This document shows, piece after piece, positions 13,401 to 25,918 of a stretch of DNA of 64,000 nucleotides. This DNA is from Triglochin maritima (taxonomy: Eukaryota > Streptophyta > Magnoliopsida > Alismatales > Juncaginaceae): positions 36,313,621-36,377,620 of the forward strand of contig OY821784.1 in the NCBI GenBank assembly GCA_963682175.1, given 5' to 3'. Below the pieces are notes generated by a model. It was given only the letters and a program-made list of their open reading frames with translations. It searched no databases and was not told the DNA's origin. Each line of letters opens with the position of its first letter. Position 1 is the first letter of the stretch. The position numbers were made by a program, and so were the translations under genes.

Positions 13401-16400
13401 AAAAACATAATCTACAAGACATAAGTGGTGTAGCTGCATGATGTCCTTGTTTTATTTTCACCAATGTTGGTTGAGGGAAAATGTTGATGGAGTCTTGGTT
13501 TAACACATGCTACGTGTAAGAATAAACATACATTCATCTTGAAAAAAAGTTATGTCCATATGTTTGTCCAATTGGCTATTGGTTGGCAATTGGATCATGT
13601 CTGCCGCTAGGGGTTCAGTGAGTAAAGGGTTGTTAGAGAAAAGGCTAAAAACTCTATTTGTTGCTAGTCACTGGTTAGTAGTGAATGTGATAGAACTTCA
13701 CTTAGCAATAAAAACAACTTTTCTTCATGACCAACTTCATTTCATTTAGTGATAGGAGGCCAGGGACTATTATAGACTAATACGGGATCCATGTGTTTTA
13801 TCAATATAAAATACATGAGAGAGAGAGCTATTTATGTTCGGAAATTGGATCGGTATGACAAAGATGTGTTGATTTTCGAAATTTTATTTCATATCAAAAT
13901 ACCATTTCTCACTAAGATTTGGATGGTAAGCCTAAGAAGTAGAGAAACATTTATAGAGTAAAATACAATGTGATAGATACTAGATGGCTGTAAATAAACT
14001 CAAACTATGTGATTGAATCCCTTTTACCAATCCATATCCTATATGCTATACTCTCATACTATATTGGACCTTAAGTGTAGGAGATCAAGGTGTTGGTTAT
14101 TGAGATTAGAATATAATCATAGATCATCTAAGATATATTTGATGAGGCATGTCAGTCATAATGGGTGCGGTATATTGTATAGGTCTTGGTATCTCATAAC
14201 ATAACATAAAGGGTGTAAAAGTATCCTCCCTTTCAAGGACTTCACTTTAACATGTTATGTGGATATGAGCTACTCAAACATGCCAAGTGGTGTAATATTC
14301 TCATTTTCATGATTACTGATATACAAAATTGTCTAAAAAAGATTACAACATGTAATTAACCAACATGATTTGAGTCTTAAATTTTTATCATGTTTTTTGT
14401 ATATATTTACAGAATTCATAACATCTATCTCTTTCTACAGATAAAAAACCCTTATCTCTTTCTATGTGTATGTTCGTGTACAAAGACGTCCTTTTTGTTG
14501 CTTTCTGGCAAAGGTTCTAAAACTTAAAAAACATTGATATAAATAACTAAGCGCGACATATTTTTTATATAAATATTTATTTGTGAGTGACATTGCGTTC
14601 TTTTATTAATTGATGGATAAAGTAAAAAAAACTATGCTAATGCTTAAATCCTATCTAGTATGGAGTATGATTGATATAAATATGTCTGAGATTCTTAGCT
14701 CTTTTGTGGCCATGATGGAGGTTTCAAGAGTTCCAAGTGAAATTCTATCCTTGCCTCTTCATTGCAATGGCTTGTGGAGTTGTGGTTCTTCCTCTATAAT
14801 CTGGTATTCTTATGGCAACCTTTGGTTTGCTATGGCAAGCCAACCATCATTTTTCCTTGGTGTAGGTGGCTGGCATGTCTAGGTTTTTCTTGCACTTATT
14901 AGTGTTTAGTTGGAAGATTTACAAGGGTGCACCAATCGTTGGGGGCTCTAGTGGTTCAGTGGTTGTCATAGTTGATTTTGCCTCAACTTTACCCCACAAG
15001 ATGATTCTGAAATTCCAATCCAAGGCTCACATATAATGTCTTCATCAGGCAAGGTTTGGTGAGTTATTATGTAGTGCTTCCATTATGATTCTGAAATTTC
15101 CAATCCAAGGCTCACATACTAATGTCTTCATCAGGCAAGGTTGGTGAGTTAATATGTAGTGCTTCCAATAGTATTGCGTAGGGTGGTCACTTTCTTCGTT
15201 CAGTTTTGATGCTACTATTTGGCCTTCCATTGTGCTTATTCACCATATGTCTTCTTGTATGTATGCAGCCACTAGATGTTTCACAATTATTCGCGGAGTT
15301 TCTTTTCACAACAGACCCTCATCCTATTTATTTTGTGGCTAGATATTCTACTTTTATTCTTCTTGTGGGTGGTATATGGGAAAGGGTTGCGAGATTAGCT
15401 ATGATCATTGTGCAAAGGAGAGGTAGGCAAAAAACCATGGAGTCTTAATTGTCCTTCGCAAGTTATTCATGATTGATTGGTTAGTGATAACAATTTATAT
15501 ATACAGGGATATTACGATGAGATGATTATCATTGTTATGGTACAAGGATCAGTTAAATTATGGATGTAGTTCAAAGTATCTGCGATGAAAATGTTGATCG
15601 TAAGCACTTTGATGTTGACATGCAAGGTGACATGTATTGGATGAGTTTTTGTACACACATGAAGATGAAAAAGGGATCCTGCATAATAGTATCAACTTGG
15701 GATCCAAATGACAGAAAACAATTGTAATATGCAAAATGTATGGCGAGAAGCATTTGAACGTGCAAAGTGCGTGCACAGCAACTCCGAAGATGGAAAATTT
15801 GGGCACATAGTAGGTCCCTAACCATGCACAGAACTGCACCTGTAGTTCTTGAACTAGCAATAAAACAAAACAAGGTAGTGGTCAATCAACACGTCGGGTC
15901 GTTAGGTGAGGATGATCTAGTTGTAGATGAAAAATATGTTGGACGTGACATATATGAGTGTGCAAGCAAAACTCAGAGATTGAACCCTAATATCAGAGAG
16001 TCTGCGTTGTTTGAAATCTTGAATTTGATTCGTGATAATTGAAGTGGTTGCCGTTTATAATTTTTATGTTATCACAAAAATGGCAAAGCAAGGTGGATGA
16101 TTAGTGTGCTCAGAAGGAGCATCCTGAAAGCTCAAACATGCTGTGAAGTTGGTTTATTCCAACTAATGACACGACAAATGGTATGAATCTTGAGAAAGAC
16201 GCACGTTTCAGCGGAAATCCTTGAAGTTGTTTGTGTTGAGTTTCTTTTAGATATGACAACCGAGAGTGTTAAAAAGCTAACATCAACTATGCCACTCCGA
16301 TAGGACCACTTTTAAGAAGAGTGCACTGAAGTCAACTCATATTTAGAATGTTAAAGGTTTATTTTTAGGTTAGCAAGACTGGTTATATTGTAGTTTGGTT

Positions 16401-17025
16401 CTTTACTAATCGTATACATTATAATCTCTGTACATATTTCCCTTTTTATAGAAGTAAAGGATGAAGGATCGCTTAATTGTTTTTTAAAAAACTTCGCAGT
16501 ATCCAGGTTTGGCCCAGTAAACAACGACAAGAACAACAACAAAGCCTTTAATCCCAAACTAATTGGGACCTACAAGAGAAAAAAATCCAGATGAAATTGA
16601 CATGGTTCGGTATGGTCATAGGCTCCTTTATAGAACTAATCATAACTAGGAATCATTGATGGTCGTCTAAAAGGTCATGTTATTGTAATCTTACACTCTT
16701 GAAGTCTTGATCATTTTTACATTGCTATTGCACTGTGACGTTGAACATGCCTTGCAACATGACTAGTACATTCTTGAAAGATTTGTTTATATGGGCTGGC
16801 GATTTATGTATTACTGTATTACTAATAGCACTGTTTGGACTGTTGTAATCAATTTTACCACACTTCGTATTTCATAATCTGTTTGTTTCTGCAGTTGCAT
16901 GTTTGAAAGGGGAGCAAAAAGTTCGGCGACCTTGGTGGGCTCCACCGTGCCTTTCATGTATTTTTGTCAAGGTTGCAAAGCGCAATAGACGGGCAAGAGT
17001 TGTCTCGCTGAAGCTGGAATCATGA
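10410..17025 (+). CDS. SAM (sterile alpha motif) domain protein, three exons
   Basis: The coding sequence joins 10410-10463, 11374-11566 and 16895-17025: 378 bases, 125 residues. All junctions are GT-AG and stay in frame (phase 0, then phase 1). Exon 1 starts at an ATG 229 bases after the Copia insertion, behind a C-rich leader. Exon 2 (residues 19-83) is a SAM domain, recognisable by the opening DVGLWLDEINLGSYRQVF and the later CHMKWGDFITLCKELRRIK helix. Exon 3 supplies a basic tail with WWAPPC and clustered Lys/Arg. SAM domains mediate protein-protein or sometimes RNA binding; the partner here is unknown. The 5.3-kb second intron holds a foldback MITE and two tandem segments. The 3' part of this gene (from 12849) is repeated at 59692-64000. 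Small single-SAM plant proteins like this are known; function is not assignable from sequence. Confidence 0.8.
12504..13176. mobile_element. Foldback MITE, MULE-type target duplication
   Basis: 673-bp nearly perfect inverted repeat. The left end GGTTTTTTGCTGAAGTGCC matches the reverse complement of the right end (GGCACTTAAGCGAAAAACCC), and complementarity continues into a central TC-rich/GA-rich zone (about 12730-12930). It is flanked by a 10-bp direct repeat TATTTTATTT (12494-12503, 13177-13186). The 9-11-bp duplication and long arms fit a Mutator-derived foldback element. It lies in intron 2 of the SAM gene. The breakpoint of the large duplication (12849) falls close to the hairpin apex. 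Confidence 0.8.
15001..15169. repeat. Direct tandem repeat, period about 84 bp, two copies
   Basis: Two consecutive copies beginning ATGATTCTGAAAT differ by a few bases and small indels. They lie in intron 2 of the SAM gene and are present identically in the downstream duplicate. Confidence 0.8.
16517..16576. repeat. Possible SINE-related interspersed fragment
   Basis: A CAACAACAAAG-type run followed by CCTTTAATCCCAAACTAATT and GGGACC resembles, from memory, a short motif scattered through many plant genomes and often attributed to SINEs. No pol III A/B boxes are evident in this fragment. Assignment is tentative. Confidence 0.3.
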
Positions 17026-18293
17026 TCACTTGTATGATTGTCTAATATGCATTAACAATCTTTCACTCTTTTTTTTGATTGACCAATGTTTTTTTTCTTG
17101 CCATTGTGCCTTCCCCACCCCCCACCCCTCATTTCTCTGGGAAACTTTAGATGGTGTTGTAGCTGTTATTAGAGCCATGGTTTGCCACAGGACAGTTTTT
17201 TTGTTGTTGTTGCAAGTGTATTGCTTCCATGGCTCCCTCATTTGTCTATATAGGTAAAAAATGTGATGATATTGTATGTTTACAAGTGGTTCATCATGCT
17301 GGAGTTGGAAATTCTGAATGAATCTGTTGGTTAAAATGGGGGAAGTGATGCAGAAATTTCATGGTTTTTAACACCACTTTGTAATTACATGCTTCTTAAA
17401 GCTTCAGCTGTGCTGCTTATCTTGCACATTGTTGCCTCAATTGCTCATAGAAATGTAGATTTGATCTTGACATAAGCCCAATTTTTACCTCTGACTATAT
17501 CTGATGGATAGAGATTTCAACCGTGAAATCTAGCTGTTGCTGGAGCATGCATGTATGTCTGAACGCTTTGGTATGGATGGGCTATGCCTGTGTGAGAGAA
17601 GAGATTGAGTATAGTCGTATAGGGTTAGGTTGTTCAATTGAGACGTAAGTTTGATTGATAGAAGAGAGTTGTTTGGTTTGGGGATCTGATAAGAGGGCGA
17701 GCGGCGACCGAAAGGTTGGAGAGATGATCTTCACTTGGGTGATGGAAGGTTGTTTGAAATTTAAGTGAGTGAGTTAGATTGGGAAGGAAGTTTGGATCGA
17801 TAAATGAGGGTCTTCGGCTTGCGATAAAGGTAGGAGGGTAAGAGAGGGAGGTGGAAGCAACGAAGGGTGAGCCCGTAGAACTTGGGAAGTGGAAAAAAAT
17901 GTTTGATGTCCTTTTGGGATGAGGGGTGTGGGAATCTGGTCTAATTTGATTATTTTCATTCGTCACACCAAGATAATAAAGCCTTTTTTTTTATCGAAAA
18001 ATAGCACAGCTTTTAAAATTAAGAATCGTCCTAGGAAAAAAAAACTCGATATTGTCAAAAGAGGGAGAGGGAGTGAAACCAAGTTAAGATGATATGAATT
18101 TGTACAACACCAATAACTAACATCCCAAGTCCCAAATCTCAGCCTCCTTCCAAACCCAAAACAAATTCTCACTACTAATAAATGCAAATCTCTATCATCT
18201 AACCAAGTACACAATATGTATGTATACTACTATTCTATTAGACCAAGATGATAAACAAAAAAGAATGTTCTGTACAAAAGAAGAAGAAGAAAA
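17026..18293. other. Intergenic: 3' flanks of the SAM gene and MMP1
   Basis: Tail-to-tail spacer between the SAM gene (+) and MMP1 (-). A minus-strand open frame at 17634-17966 is low-complexity (Ser/Pro/Phe rich) and looks spurious. No other feature is recognised. Confidence 0.5.
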
Positions 18294-19997
18294 TCACAAC
18301 AACAATAGCACAAGAAGACACACCACAAAACTTCCCGCCCTCTCTGGTTTAAAAACACCAACGCCATTGGTGTCTCTGCCAGCCATTGGCGGCTCGTCGC
18401 CACCATTACCACCTCCATTGCCATTGCCATTGCCATTGCCATTGTTATTAGGATTCCTCCCATACAAACTCTGTATCCCAGCTACATCGTCTTCGGCCAA
18501 ATCCACCCTCCTGACTCCCGACCGGAGTGTGGGAAACATAATGGCTCCTTCCACAGTAGAGTGACCGAGCCCGAGCAAGTGACCGATCTCATGCACCGCC
18601 ACTGACTCCAAGTCAATGGCGGTCAATGCCGACCGCGACAACAATGAGGATGTTGTGTCTGTGTCTGTGGCCACCCAATTTTCGTCTGCGTCAAGGTGAA
18701 ATCGGCCACTTGGAGGCGAAAAGGCGTGCGCTAGGGTCCCTAGTGGACCGTCGAAGGGTTCCCCATCACCGTGGTCTCCCCTATGAAAACCAATAGTTAT
18801 GTCGGCTAAGTCGAACGTGGTTGTCTCAGTGAACGTGAGGGTTGTGACCTTCGCCCACCGGGCAAAGGCACGGGCGAACACCTGAAGATGACAAAGAATA
18901 TTCCGATCAGCATCTACTTTTTTCCGTGAATAACACAGGTTATTTATTACCTTTGAAGCGTCAATATTAATATAATTAGAAATTTATTCTAAGATTAAAA
19001 ATCTACTAATCGAACTCATATGAGATTGTCTATGCATCACTAACATTTCCCTGTTTCTAATTCTCAAGACTTCTTCTGGTATCAAACAAATCATTAGTTT
19101 TCCATTTCGTAAGTAGATTCAATCTTCAGATGGAATCCGAAAAATGAAATGTTGCCATCATGTTTGTCAAAGGACCCTGTTTTTTAGCCCCTTAATTTTG
19201 GAGGAAAGAGACATATACCATTCGTTTTCTAATAAGATAAGAAACATGATCCCATGCATTTTTATATATTATCGAAGGAAAAATAGAACTCCTTACTCTT
19301 TATGAGTACATACATATATATCATTCCAGTATTATATCAATTACCGATAATGATTTCTCTTATGCAATTGGATCGACTAATATAATAATCAATTTCTATT
19401 TAATTGCATCTTGGGTTTTAGTCAATTTGTTTCGAATTCTTCCATATTAAAATGTAAATCTTACGTGCATCTGGTTCGATTTTAAATTAAAAATACCTTG
19501 CGAAGAACCGTTTGAGCGATCGAAATAGAAGAAGTGGACGAGAAAGCATAAGTCAAGTCCCTCCTAAAGGGTGGCCAAGTGGGCACCCCAGGAAAATAAG
19601 AATAAAGATTCCGGCCGCCGCGAACCACCGGACCACCACTCCCATTCACAACATCAGCCACACCGCACCTGGGTTGCACCATCAAGTCTACGGTGGGCGC
19701 GTCGAGAACCCCACTAACATTCAAATGGAAGTGGTTCTGGTAAGACAAGATAGCCGAACGTAGCGAATTATCGAAATTATCATCGAATTGGTCGGAGCCA
19801 GGCATGTAACCGAAGTGGTGGAGGTAGCGCTTTAGCGAATCGAGGCCTTTCCGACTCTCGCCGGCATCGCAACCCTCGAGATCATGGAAGGAGTCCCATG
19901 AATTGTGGGCTAGATTGTGACCATCAACAAGAATAACAACACCTAACAATATTAATGTTGGCAACAAGATGAAAGAGAGGTTGTTGGTTGGAGGCAT
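18294..19997 (-). CDS. Matrix metalloproteinase with GPI-type C terminus (MMP1 of this window)
   Basis: Joins exon 1 (19997 down to 19497, phase 0) and exon 2 (18881 down to 18294): 362 residues. The ATG at 19997 gives [20 protein letters not shown], a good signal peptide; an upstream in-frame ATG (20117) would bury it. Residues about 45-110 form the peptidoglycan-binding-like propeptide ending in the cysteine switch PRCGVADV (Cys111). The catalytic domain follows, with [11 protein letters not shown] from residue 264 (three zinc-ligand His, catalytic Glu) and the Met-turn IMFPT. After the catalytic core come a Gly-Asn repeat and a hydrophobic C terminus ([12 protein letters not shown]) typical of a GPI-anchor signal, so it probably sits on the outer plasma membrane. 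Zinc endopeptidase of peptidase family M10A. A 615-bp intron separates propeptide and catalytic exons. Confidence 0.9.
18418..18450. repeat. (CCATTG)n hexanucleotide repeat inside MMP1
   Basis: Five tandem CCATTG units on the plus strand encode the alternating Gly-Asn stretch (residues about 313-323) between the catalytic domain and the GPI signal. Its length is likely to vary among alleles. Confidence 0.85.
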
Positions 19998-20329
19998 GAT
20001 TGGTTTGGGATGGAATTGGTGGGATTGGATTGATGGATGGTTTGTAATATGAGAAGAAGGGATTATTGATTTGGTTTTGGTTTTGGAGGAAGTTTGTGGG
20101 AAGTGAGGAGAAGTCAAGGAGTCAAAATTGGGGAGGTTTGTTGTTATTGGATGACCATTATTGCTTGGTTTTGCTTGTTTGTTTGTTTGTCTTTGGTGGC
20201 AGGTATATCTCCTTGTTAATTAGTTGGCTAATCAGAGTCTCGTTGAAGTTCCTTTGTTGCGATTTTACACATGCATACTTGCACTTTTATGAATATGCAT
20301 GTAATTTGTTGTATATATGATAATAAATT

Positions 20330-20380
<51 letters not shown>

Positions 20381-22499
20381 TTTGTTTTATTTGGGAGAGT
20401 GAGATAGATGTTACTGTTTCCTTCGACTACGGGGAGTAGTTGTTAATTTAAATTTGTTCAGGATGCTTTTTCTCAAAACACATCCTTTTATCATACTCAC
20501 GTCAAGATATAACTTATTTTTATCTTCAGTACATGAAACTATATATCAAGATGCCAGAGGACAATATGTATGTTTAAGGTCTTTACTCTTTAGATTAATG
20601 TTTCCATAATTTATAAAATATATTGTGAGAGGAATAGTAAGAAATTAGGTGGTGAGCAATCTAATTAAATATGTTGAATTGGTAATAATGTTGATTCCAT
20701 AATTCTATAGTTCAATGTGGTTCGCTAATAATGTTGATTTTTTGTATGGTTCAATTGAGAATACTTATATTCTTGGTTGAACTGACGAAACAACTTAATT
20801 TGATCTAGGTTCTAGAATATTGGTCAAATTGAACAAGAGAAATTTTGTCAACTCAAGGCAGTTTAGCTGCATTGTCTAGGGTTAACATGCAAAATTCTAT
20901 TATTATTATTTTGCTGTTTCTTCTAGATCTTGGAGATGATGAAACTACTTTTGCGGAGTCAAACAAGATTTGTGGAGAAAACGTGTGAGGCCCATGTCAA
21001 TGATGATGACATGACAACAGGAGAAATTTCTACGTGTTTTTTTGAGAATATTGTTTTGATTTTTATTGGACAACTACTACTGCAAGATCAATTGGACTTT
21101 AGGAATTAGTTGCGTAGGTAGGATATTGTATTGGCCACTGCTTATTTAGGCTTCGTTTGGGATGACAGGCGTCCCACGTCATGTGTCAAATACCCAACGT
21201 CTTCTCCTAATCTTTTCTCCTCATCTCTCTATCTCCGTTAATAAAGTAAAATGGGTTAATTACAGTTTGACCTTCTGAATTATGCATTAGTATCACTTTG
21301 CCCCCCTGAACTTTCAAAGTTAACAGTTACCTCTCCTAAACTTTAATTTTGTAACACTTTGTCCCCCTAAATTTCAAAAACTCATTATTTAACACACATT
21401 CGACGTTTTTTTCCTAATTTTTTTTGTTGTATCCCTAATACACTCCTAAATCTATATTTACGTGAAAGTTTGGATCGAAACGGAAGTCGGATATAGTTGG
21501 AATTGGGGTCGAAATGAGCTCAAATAGTATTATATTATTATATAGGAAACACTTTTACATACACAATTTGAAAAACATTTATGGAAAAGACATCTTAAAA
21601 AACACTTATGGACGCTTTTCAGAAAGTGTTGCATCTTTTTAAGATCCCCTCCAGTAGCATAACACATACAAATACACTTACAATAGCACGAATAATTAGC
21701 TCTAATCAAACCAAATATGACTTAAGTAATAAGAAATTAAGTTCCATGGGCATTCACCATGGTTGACCAATTCATTGTGGACCAAGACTATTCACGTTTG
21801 ACATGTTTTTTGGAACTTTTTTCTTGACCTTCTATTATTTTTGGCATTCCATCCGTGTGTGTCTAACTTTGTCGTGAGTATTAATGGTACTGATGGAAGA
21901 CAATTAACAAATATTTATGACATATTTGAAATTTTCGTCCACTAACAAGCAAGGTCTTGCAAGTGGTTGCAATGTTGACGATATCTTCACACGCACATAA
22001 AAGGCTTCTTTCGATTAATGTCATTAATTGTAGTCGAGTGATCACACTAAATCATCATAATTAATCTTTTTTATTTAATATTCTATATCTATTTTACCAC
22101 ACCCCTCATTTTCTATCCCAAGTATCTCAATCACGCTAGTGAGATTACTGAGATTTAATATCTAGCATTGACTATCTTAAGACAAATAATCTTCTAATTG
22201 AGCTTGCCTCAATTTGTAAACCATCCTAATCTCATGTTAGTTCACACTTCACGGTCCAAAGTTGATCTTTTCTAGACGAAATCATATTAAGTACATATCA
22301 ATATAAAAAGGTATTCAAATATGATGACTATATATAGTAGAGAGGGATGAAGAGAAAAGAAGAGAGAGAGAGAGAGAGGAGGATCTAAGAAACGATATAA
22401 AATATGTTATTAGATCGTGGAAGGTAAAATTTATAAATATTATTATTATAATATTAATTTTACTAACTCAGTCAACGGAAAATGGTCACTCACTTACAT
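19998..22499. other. Intergenic sequence with (AT)n at 20335-20379
   Basis: Upstream flank of MMP1 followed by AT-rich DNA. A 45-bp alternating AT tract is present. A GA microsatellite lies near 22359-22379. I see no gene. Confidence 0.5.
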
Positions 22500-22745
22500 G
22501 CCATTGCATATAGATTCGAAATTCCCTGAATATTATCCATGCAACGAGAGCTCCACTTTCCTCCTTCCACTATATATATATACGATTGGATTCATGATTG
22601 CCCAATCTCATGCATGCATCACCAATCCGGCGAGGCCTCGTCCTCGGCTACCGGCCGTTGAAGAATCCAATTGTTATGTCCGTGGTGAAGAATGACTGGG
22701 ATTTCGAGAATAAAAATGGAGACACTTCTGACCATCGTGTATCAA
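22500..22745 (-). pseudogene. Internally deleted MMP catalytic-exon relic
   Basis: Plus-strand 22513-22610 aligns with the 3' end of the MMP2 catalytic exon: AGATTC...ATTATCC and AGCTCCACTTTCCTCCTTCC match 25930-25981, then GATTGGATTCATGATTGC matches the Met-turn region. 22660-22740 aligns with the 5' end of the same exon (GAAGAATCCAATTGTTATGT... and ACTTCTGACCATCG match 26236-26314). The roughly 200 bp between them, including the zinc-binding HEXXH codons, are missing, and exon 1 is absent. The minus strand therefore carries a dead, shortened MMP exon beside two intact relatives. Confidence 0.7.
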
Positions 22746-22984
22746 CTCTTGAGATTTCATGATACAAATGATTGATGTAGCGTTTTTAAGTAGTTTGTTG
22801 TATACTATTAACAATTAACCTGCATTGTTTGAGTGTATTTAATGTCTAAAGGTTTAATCTTGTGGTATACTATTTTAATTTATAAATATAAAAACTAGTG
22901 ATGGTTTCTTTAGCAGTACTATTTGATGTTGCCAAAGATTTACCGTATTGGTGTAGTATATAAGAGAAAATATATTGAGTTCTT

Positions 22985-23344
22985 AGTTAATATATTACGA
23001 ATGAAGATTTTTAACGAGACAATTGCACAATTATGTTAACATATGTCATGTACTCTTTTTTCTTTACCTATTTTCCCATTGAGTTTTTGTAGAAAAGTTT
23101 TTAACGAGACACGAACATAACGTCATATTATTTAAAAGAGTTTTGTCCCACGGAGTTTTACTTAACAAAGTTTTTAACGATGCGGACTAAAGAAGTGTAT
23201 AACAAACGATGATCATCCAATGGGGGTGTTATTAAATAACAAATATATTATATAGATGAGTCACATTGTCTCTTGGTGTTACAAATTCTTGTAATTTTCA
23301 CGTTCAAATGCAATATAGTTCTCTCATTGATGTATATTATATGC
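22985..23344 (+). mobile_element. Truncated Copia 3' end, interrupted LTR
   Basis: Carries the TTTTTAACGAGAC phrases, the purine tract AATGGGGG and the beginning of a TGTTAT... LTR, like 25012-25511. The LTR stops in mid-sequence at 23344, where a piece of the GGTCGACCG LTR family begins. No intact gene. Confidence 0.65.
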
Positions 23345-24417
23345 CTGATTGTACTTGTAGTTGAGTCGGTTGGGGGTGTAGACTTCAAAATGGTCGACCG
23401 CCCTGTGATCTTGTTCGACCGATAGCTTAAGTTAACTTAAACTTTGGTCGATCGGTGAATGCCTTGTTTGACCAGTTGTGTAAACGTGAGAAGTGAGGAT
23501 TCCCTATTATTTTTGGTCGACCGGATCCCTTTTGACGTTCGACCGATGTGACGTTTATTATTTTATTGTTGTGGCGTAGACCATCCAAACGGTCGACCGC
23601 CTGTGACTTCTGTTCGATTGTTTGGTCGTTATTTTTGTTAGTTGAGATTTGTGATTCGACCGGTCGCGGTGACGATCAAGCCTTTTTGTGTGTTCCTGGA
23701 GGGAACCAGTCGACCAGACAGTCTGTTCGATCGACCGTTTCTGCTCAGTTTGGTGTTTTTGTTGTGTTGTGGATTCATCTTGAGGGCAACGAGTCCCCAG
23801 CCTTTTTAAGGCAACAGTACAGACATTTCTGGCCTGATAGCGATCAATGGTTGTGTCTCTACAGAGTGGGTGCCTTGTATGTACGTGTGATTTGTTGGCC
23901 GATGGTTTTCCGACAGGTGCCTTGTGTGCACATGTGACTGTGGGGTTGGGGTGAGAGGACCATTGAGACCCGTGTTGGTTGTGTCATGGTTGGGAGAGAA
24001 GTCCCGAGAACCCAGTTGGACGGTGGCAGTTGTGTTATTGCATTTCAATATCATGTCATGTATTTGTTTAACTCATGCATTTAGGAGTTTGGCATATGAG
24101 ATTTCCTTATAGGAAACTCAGACATAGTCTTATGTTTGCATTTCAGGACGAGAGCGTCGATAGGAGGTGGTGACTGAGGGTGAGCGCACCCGAACTGGAT
24201 CATGCTTTCTTGTTTTTGAGGTTGTTATGATTTCACTTGTATATGTTGTATATCTTTTGTTAAAGTAATCATACTTTGACTCCCTATATTATACGGTGCA
24301 CCACCTGATATATGTGTGTGTGTGTGTGTGTCTGTGTGTGTGTTTTTTCGTAGCGTCCCAGGTGTTTGATATATATCTTTTAAAGTTTTAAATTTTCCGT
24401 TGATTTGGGGCGTTACA
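23345..24417 (+). mobile_element. 5'-truncated copy of the GGTCGACCG LTR family
   Basis: Matches 29162-30246 at high identity and ends in the family terminus GATTTGGGGCGTTACA. Its 5' third (TATA region and leader) is missing. A second, slightly altered terminus (GATTTGGGGCGTTAC) lies 40 bp downstream, at 24442-24456. It contains a (TG)n tract near 24315-24343. Confidence 0.75.
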
Positions 24418-24698
24418 CATATTAATTCGTAAAATCTTCATGATTTGGGGCGTTACTCATAAACTTTGCGCTAAGATAAATAGAGCTCCTAAAGAAAAGG
24501 AGATAGGTAGAAGAAAGAATGCTAATCATGTAATATATTACTCTTGAAAAAAAATACAAATAAAAGACATGTATTTCGAAGTAGAAAGACATGTACTGAT
24601 GTACGTACATGAGATATCCATTGATTCTTACACTCAACTACTAGTTAGAGATTTATTTCCCATCTCTTCCCTTGAAACTCATACAACAACATGACTAG

Positions 24699-24699
<1 letters not shown>
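23345..24699 (+). repeat. Segmental duplicate of 29162-30529
   Basis: About 1.35 kb covering the partial LTR plus 280 bp of its 3' flank. It ends exactly where the C homopolymer starts. Because the flank outside the LTR is shared too, this is a DNA duplication and not an independent transposition. Confidence 0.85.

Positions 24700-24739
<40 letters not shown>
24699..24739. repeat. Poly-C run of 41 bases at a duplication edge
   Basis: Uninterrupted C homopolymer exactly at the right boundary of the duplicated 23345-24699 block. 24740-25011 after it holds nothing I recognise. A run this long in plant DNA may be a sequencing or assembly artefact. Confidence 0.9.
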
Positions 24740-25011
24740 ACCAAGGAAGAAATTTGTTCTTCCATCCCTCTCGTTTTAGCTACCGTGTTGGTGGAGTTTA
24801 GTCCGTGGTTCGTGTGTCCCGAGTAGAGGAATCACATTTGGGATTCTCCGCACCTCCTCCGTGAGCGAAAGAAAGGCACGCATCAAAGGTATAAATGATT
24901 GTACATTAGTTTTCCTCATTATTATCATGTGCATGGATCTTAGGTGGTTGATGAATTTAGAAATCGTTTCTATGTTATTTTTTCGCTGCGTTTTTCATCG
25001 TAACCCAACAA

Positions 25012-25511
25012 ATATATTACGAATGAAGATTTTTAACGAGACAACTTGCACAATTATGTTAACGTATGTCATGGACTCCTTTTCCCTTAGCTATTTTCTC
25101 ACTGAGTTTTTGTAGCAATGTTTTTAACGAGACATGAACATAACGTCATATTATTTAAAAGAATTTTGTTCCACAGAGTTTTACTTGACAATATTTTTAT
25201 CGAGGCAGACTAAAAAATGTGTAACAAACAACGATCATTCAAAGGGAAGTGTTATGAAATAACGAATATATTATATGGATAAGTCACATTGTCTTTTGGT
25301 GTTATAACTTCTTGTAACCTCCACATTCAAATGAGATATAATTTTTCTCATTGATGTATATTATATGTCTTATTCAATATTAGTTTGTTATTGTATTGTA
25401 ACATCAATGTATGTTGCATATATAGAGAAATTTATTGTATTATTTATGAGTTAGCAATGAAAATTTTTCATCATTCTCTCTCAAATCTCCATGTATCTTT
25501 ATTTCATAACA
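25012..25511 (+). mobile_element. Truncated Copia 3' end with complete 262-bp LTR
   Basis: Internal tail (AACGAGAC phrases, purine tract AAAGGGAAG at 25241-25249) followed by an LTR at 25250-25511 with 11-bp inverted ends TGTTATGAAAT...ATTTCATAACA. No 5' LTR or genes remain. Part of it (from 25126) is included in the block duplicated at 55902. Confidence 0.75.
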
Positions 25512-25918
25512 TATTACAACTTATTGGTTTTGAGTTTTGAGCAAAACTCATTTCCATAGATTAAGGTCAAATACAACTAACTTCTTTCTGTTTTCATTCC
25601 TGCAACGTTTTACTTTATAGCACATAAATAAATTGATATGCATATTTACGGCAACGTACGAGCTTTATTCAATTTGTCATCTTATTAATGGCTATGTTAC
25701 AATCTTATTTATGGCTACGTTGCCATCTTATTTTGAATCCTACGTATTGAAACTCTTACAAGATTACGATACCAACAGTACACAACATTCTAATTATCAA
25801 AAATAGTAAATCATTTTTAACAAAAAATAGCATCCGATATTCTACGCAGACATGCATGCATGCATGCATCGATTTAAATTCTTGATTCCAAAAATAGCAC
25901 CCTCACTTACGCACCATT

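Larger units (their letters stand above)
12849..17158 (+). repeat. Upstream copy of a 4.3-kb near-identical duplication
   Basis: This stretch reappears at 59692-64000 with a constant offset of 46,843 bases. The differences I found are 13167 C versus 60010 T and one base in a C-rich run near 17115. All open frames compared are otherwise identical. The copy is cut by the window end, so its full length is unknown. Confidence 0.9.

Noticed and set aside
15767..16042. 91-codon plus-strand frame, identical at 62610-62885
   Set aside because: Inside SAM intron 2, with no recognisable family. Identity is explained by the recent duplication.
17634..17966. 110-codon minus-strand frame
   Set aside because: Low-complexity composition, overlapping frames on the same strand, no motif.
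22417..22695. 92-codon plus-strand frame
   Set aside because: It overlaps, in antisense, the MMP relic at 22500-22745 and has no domain of its own.
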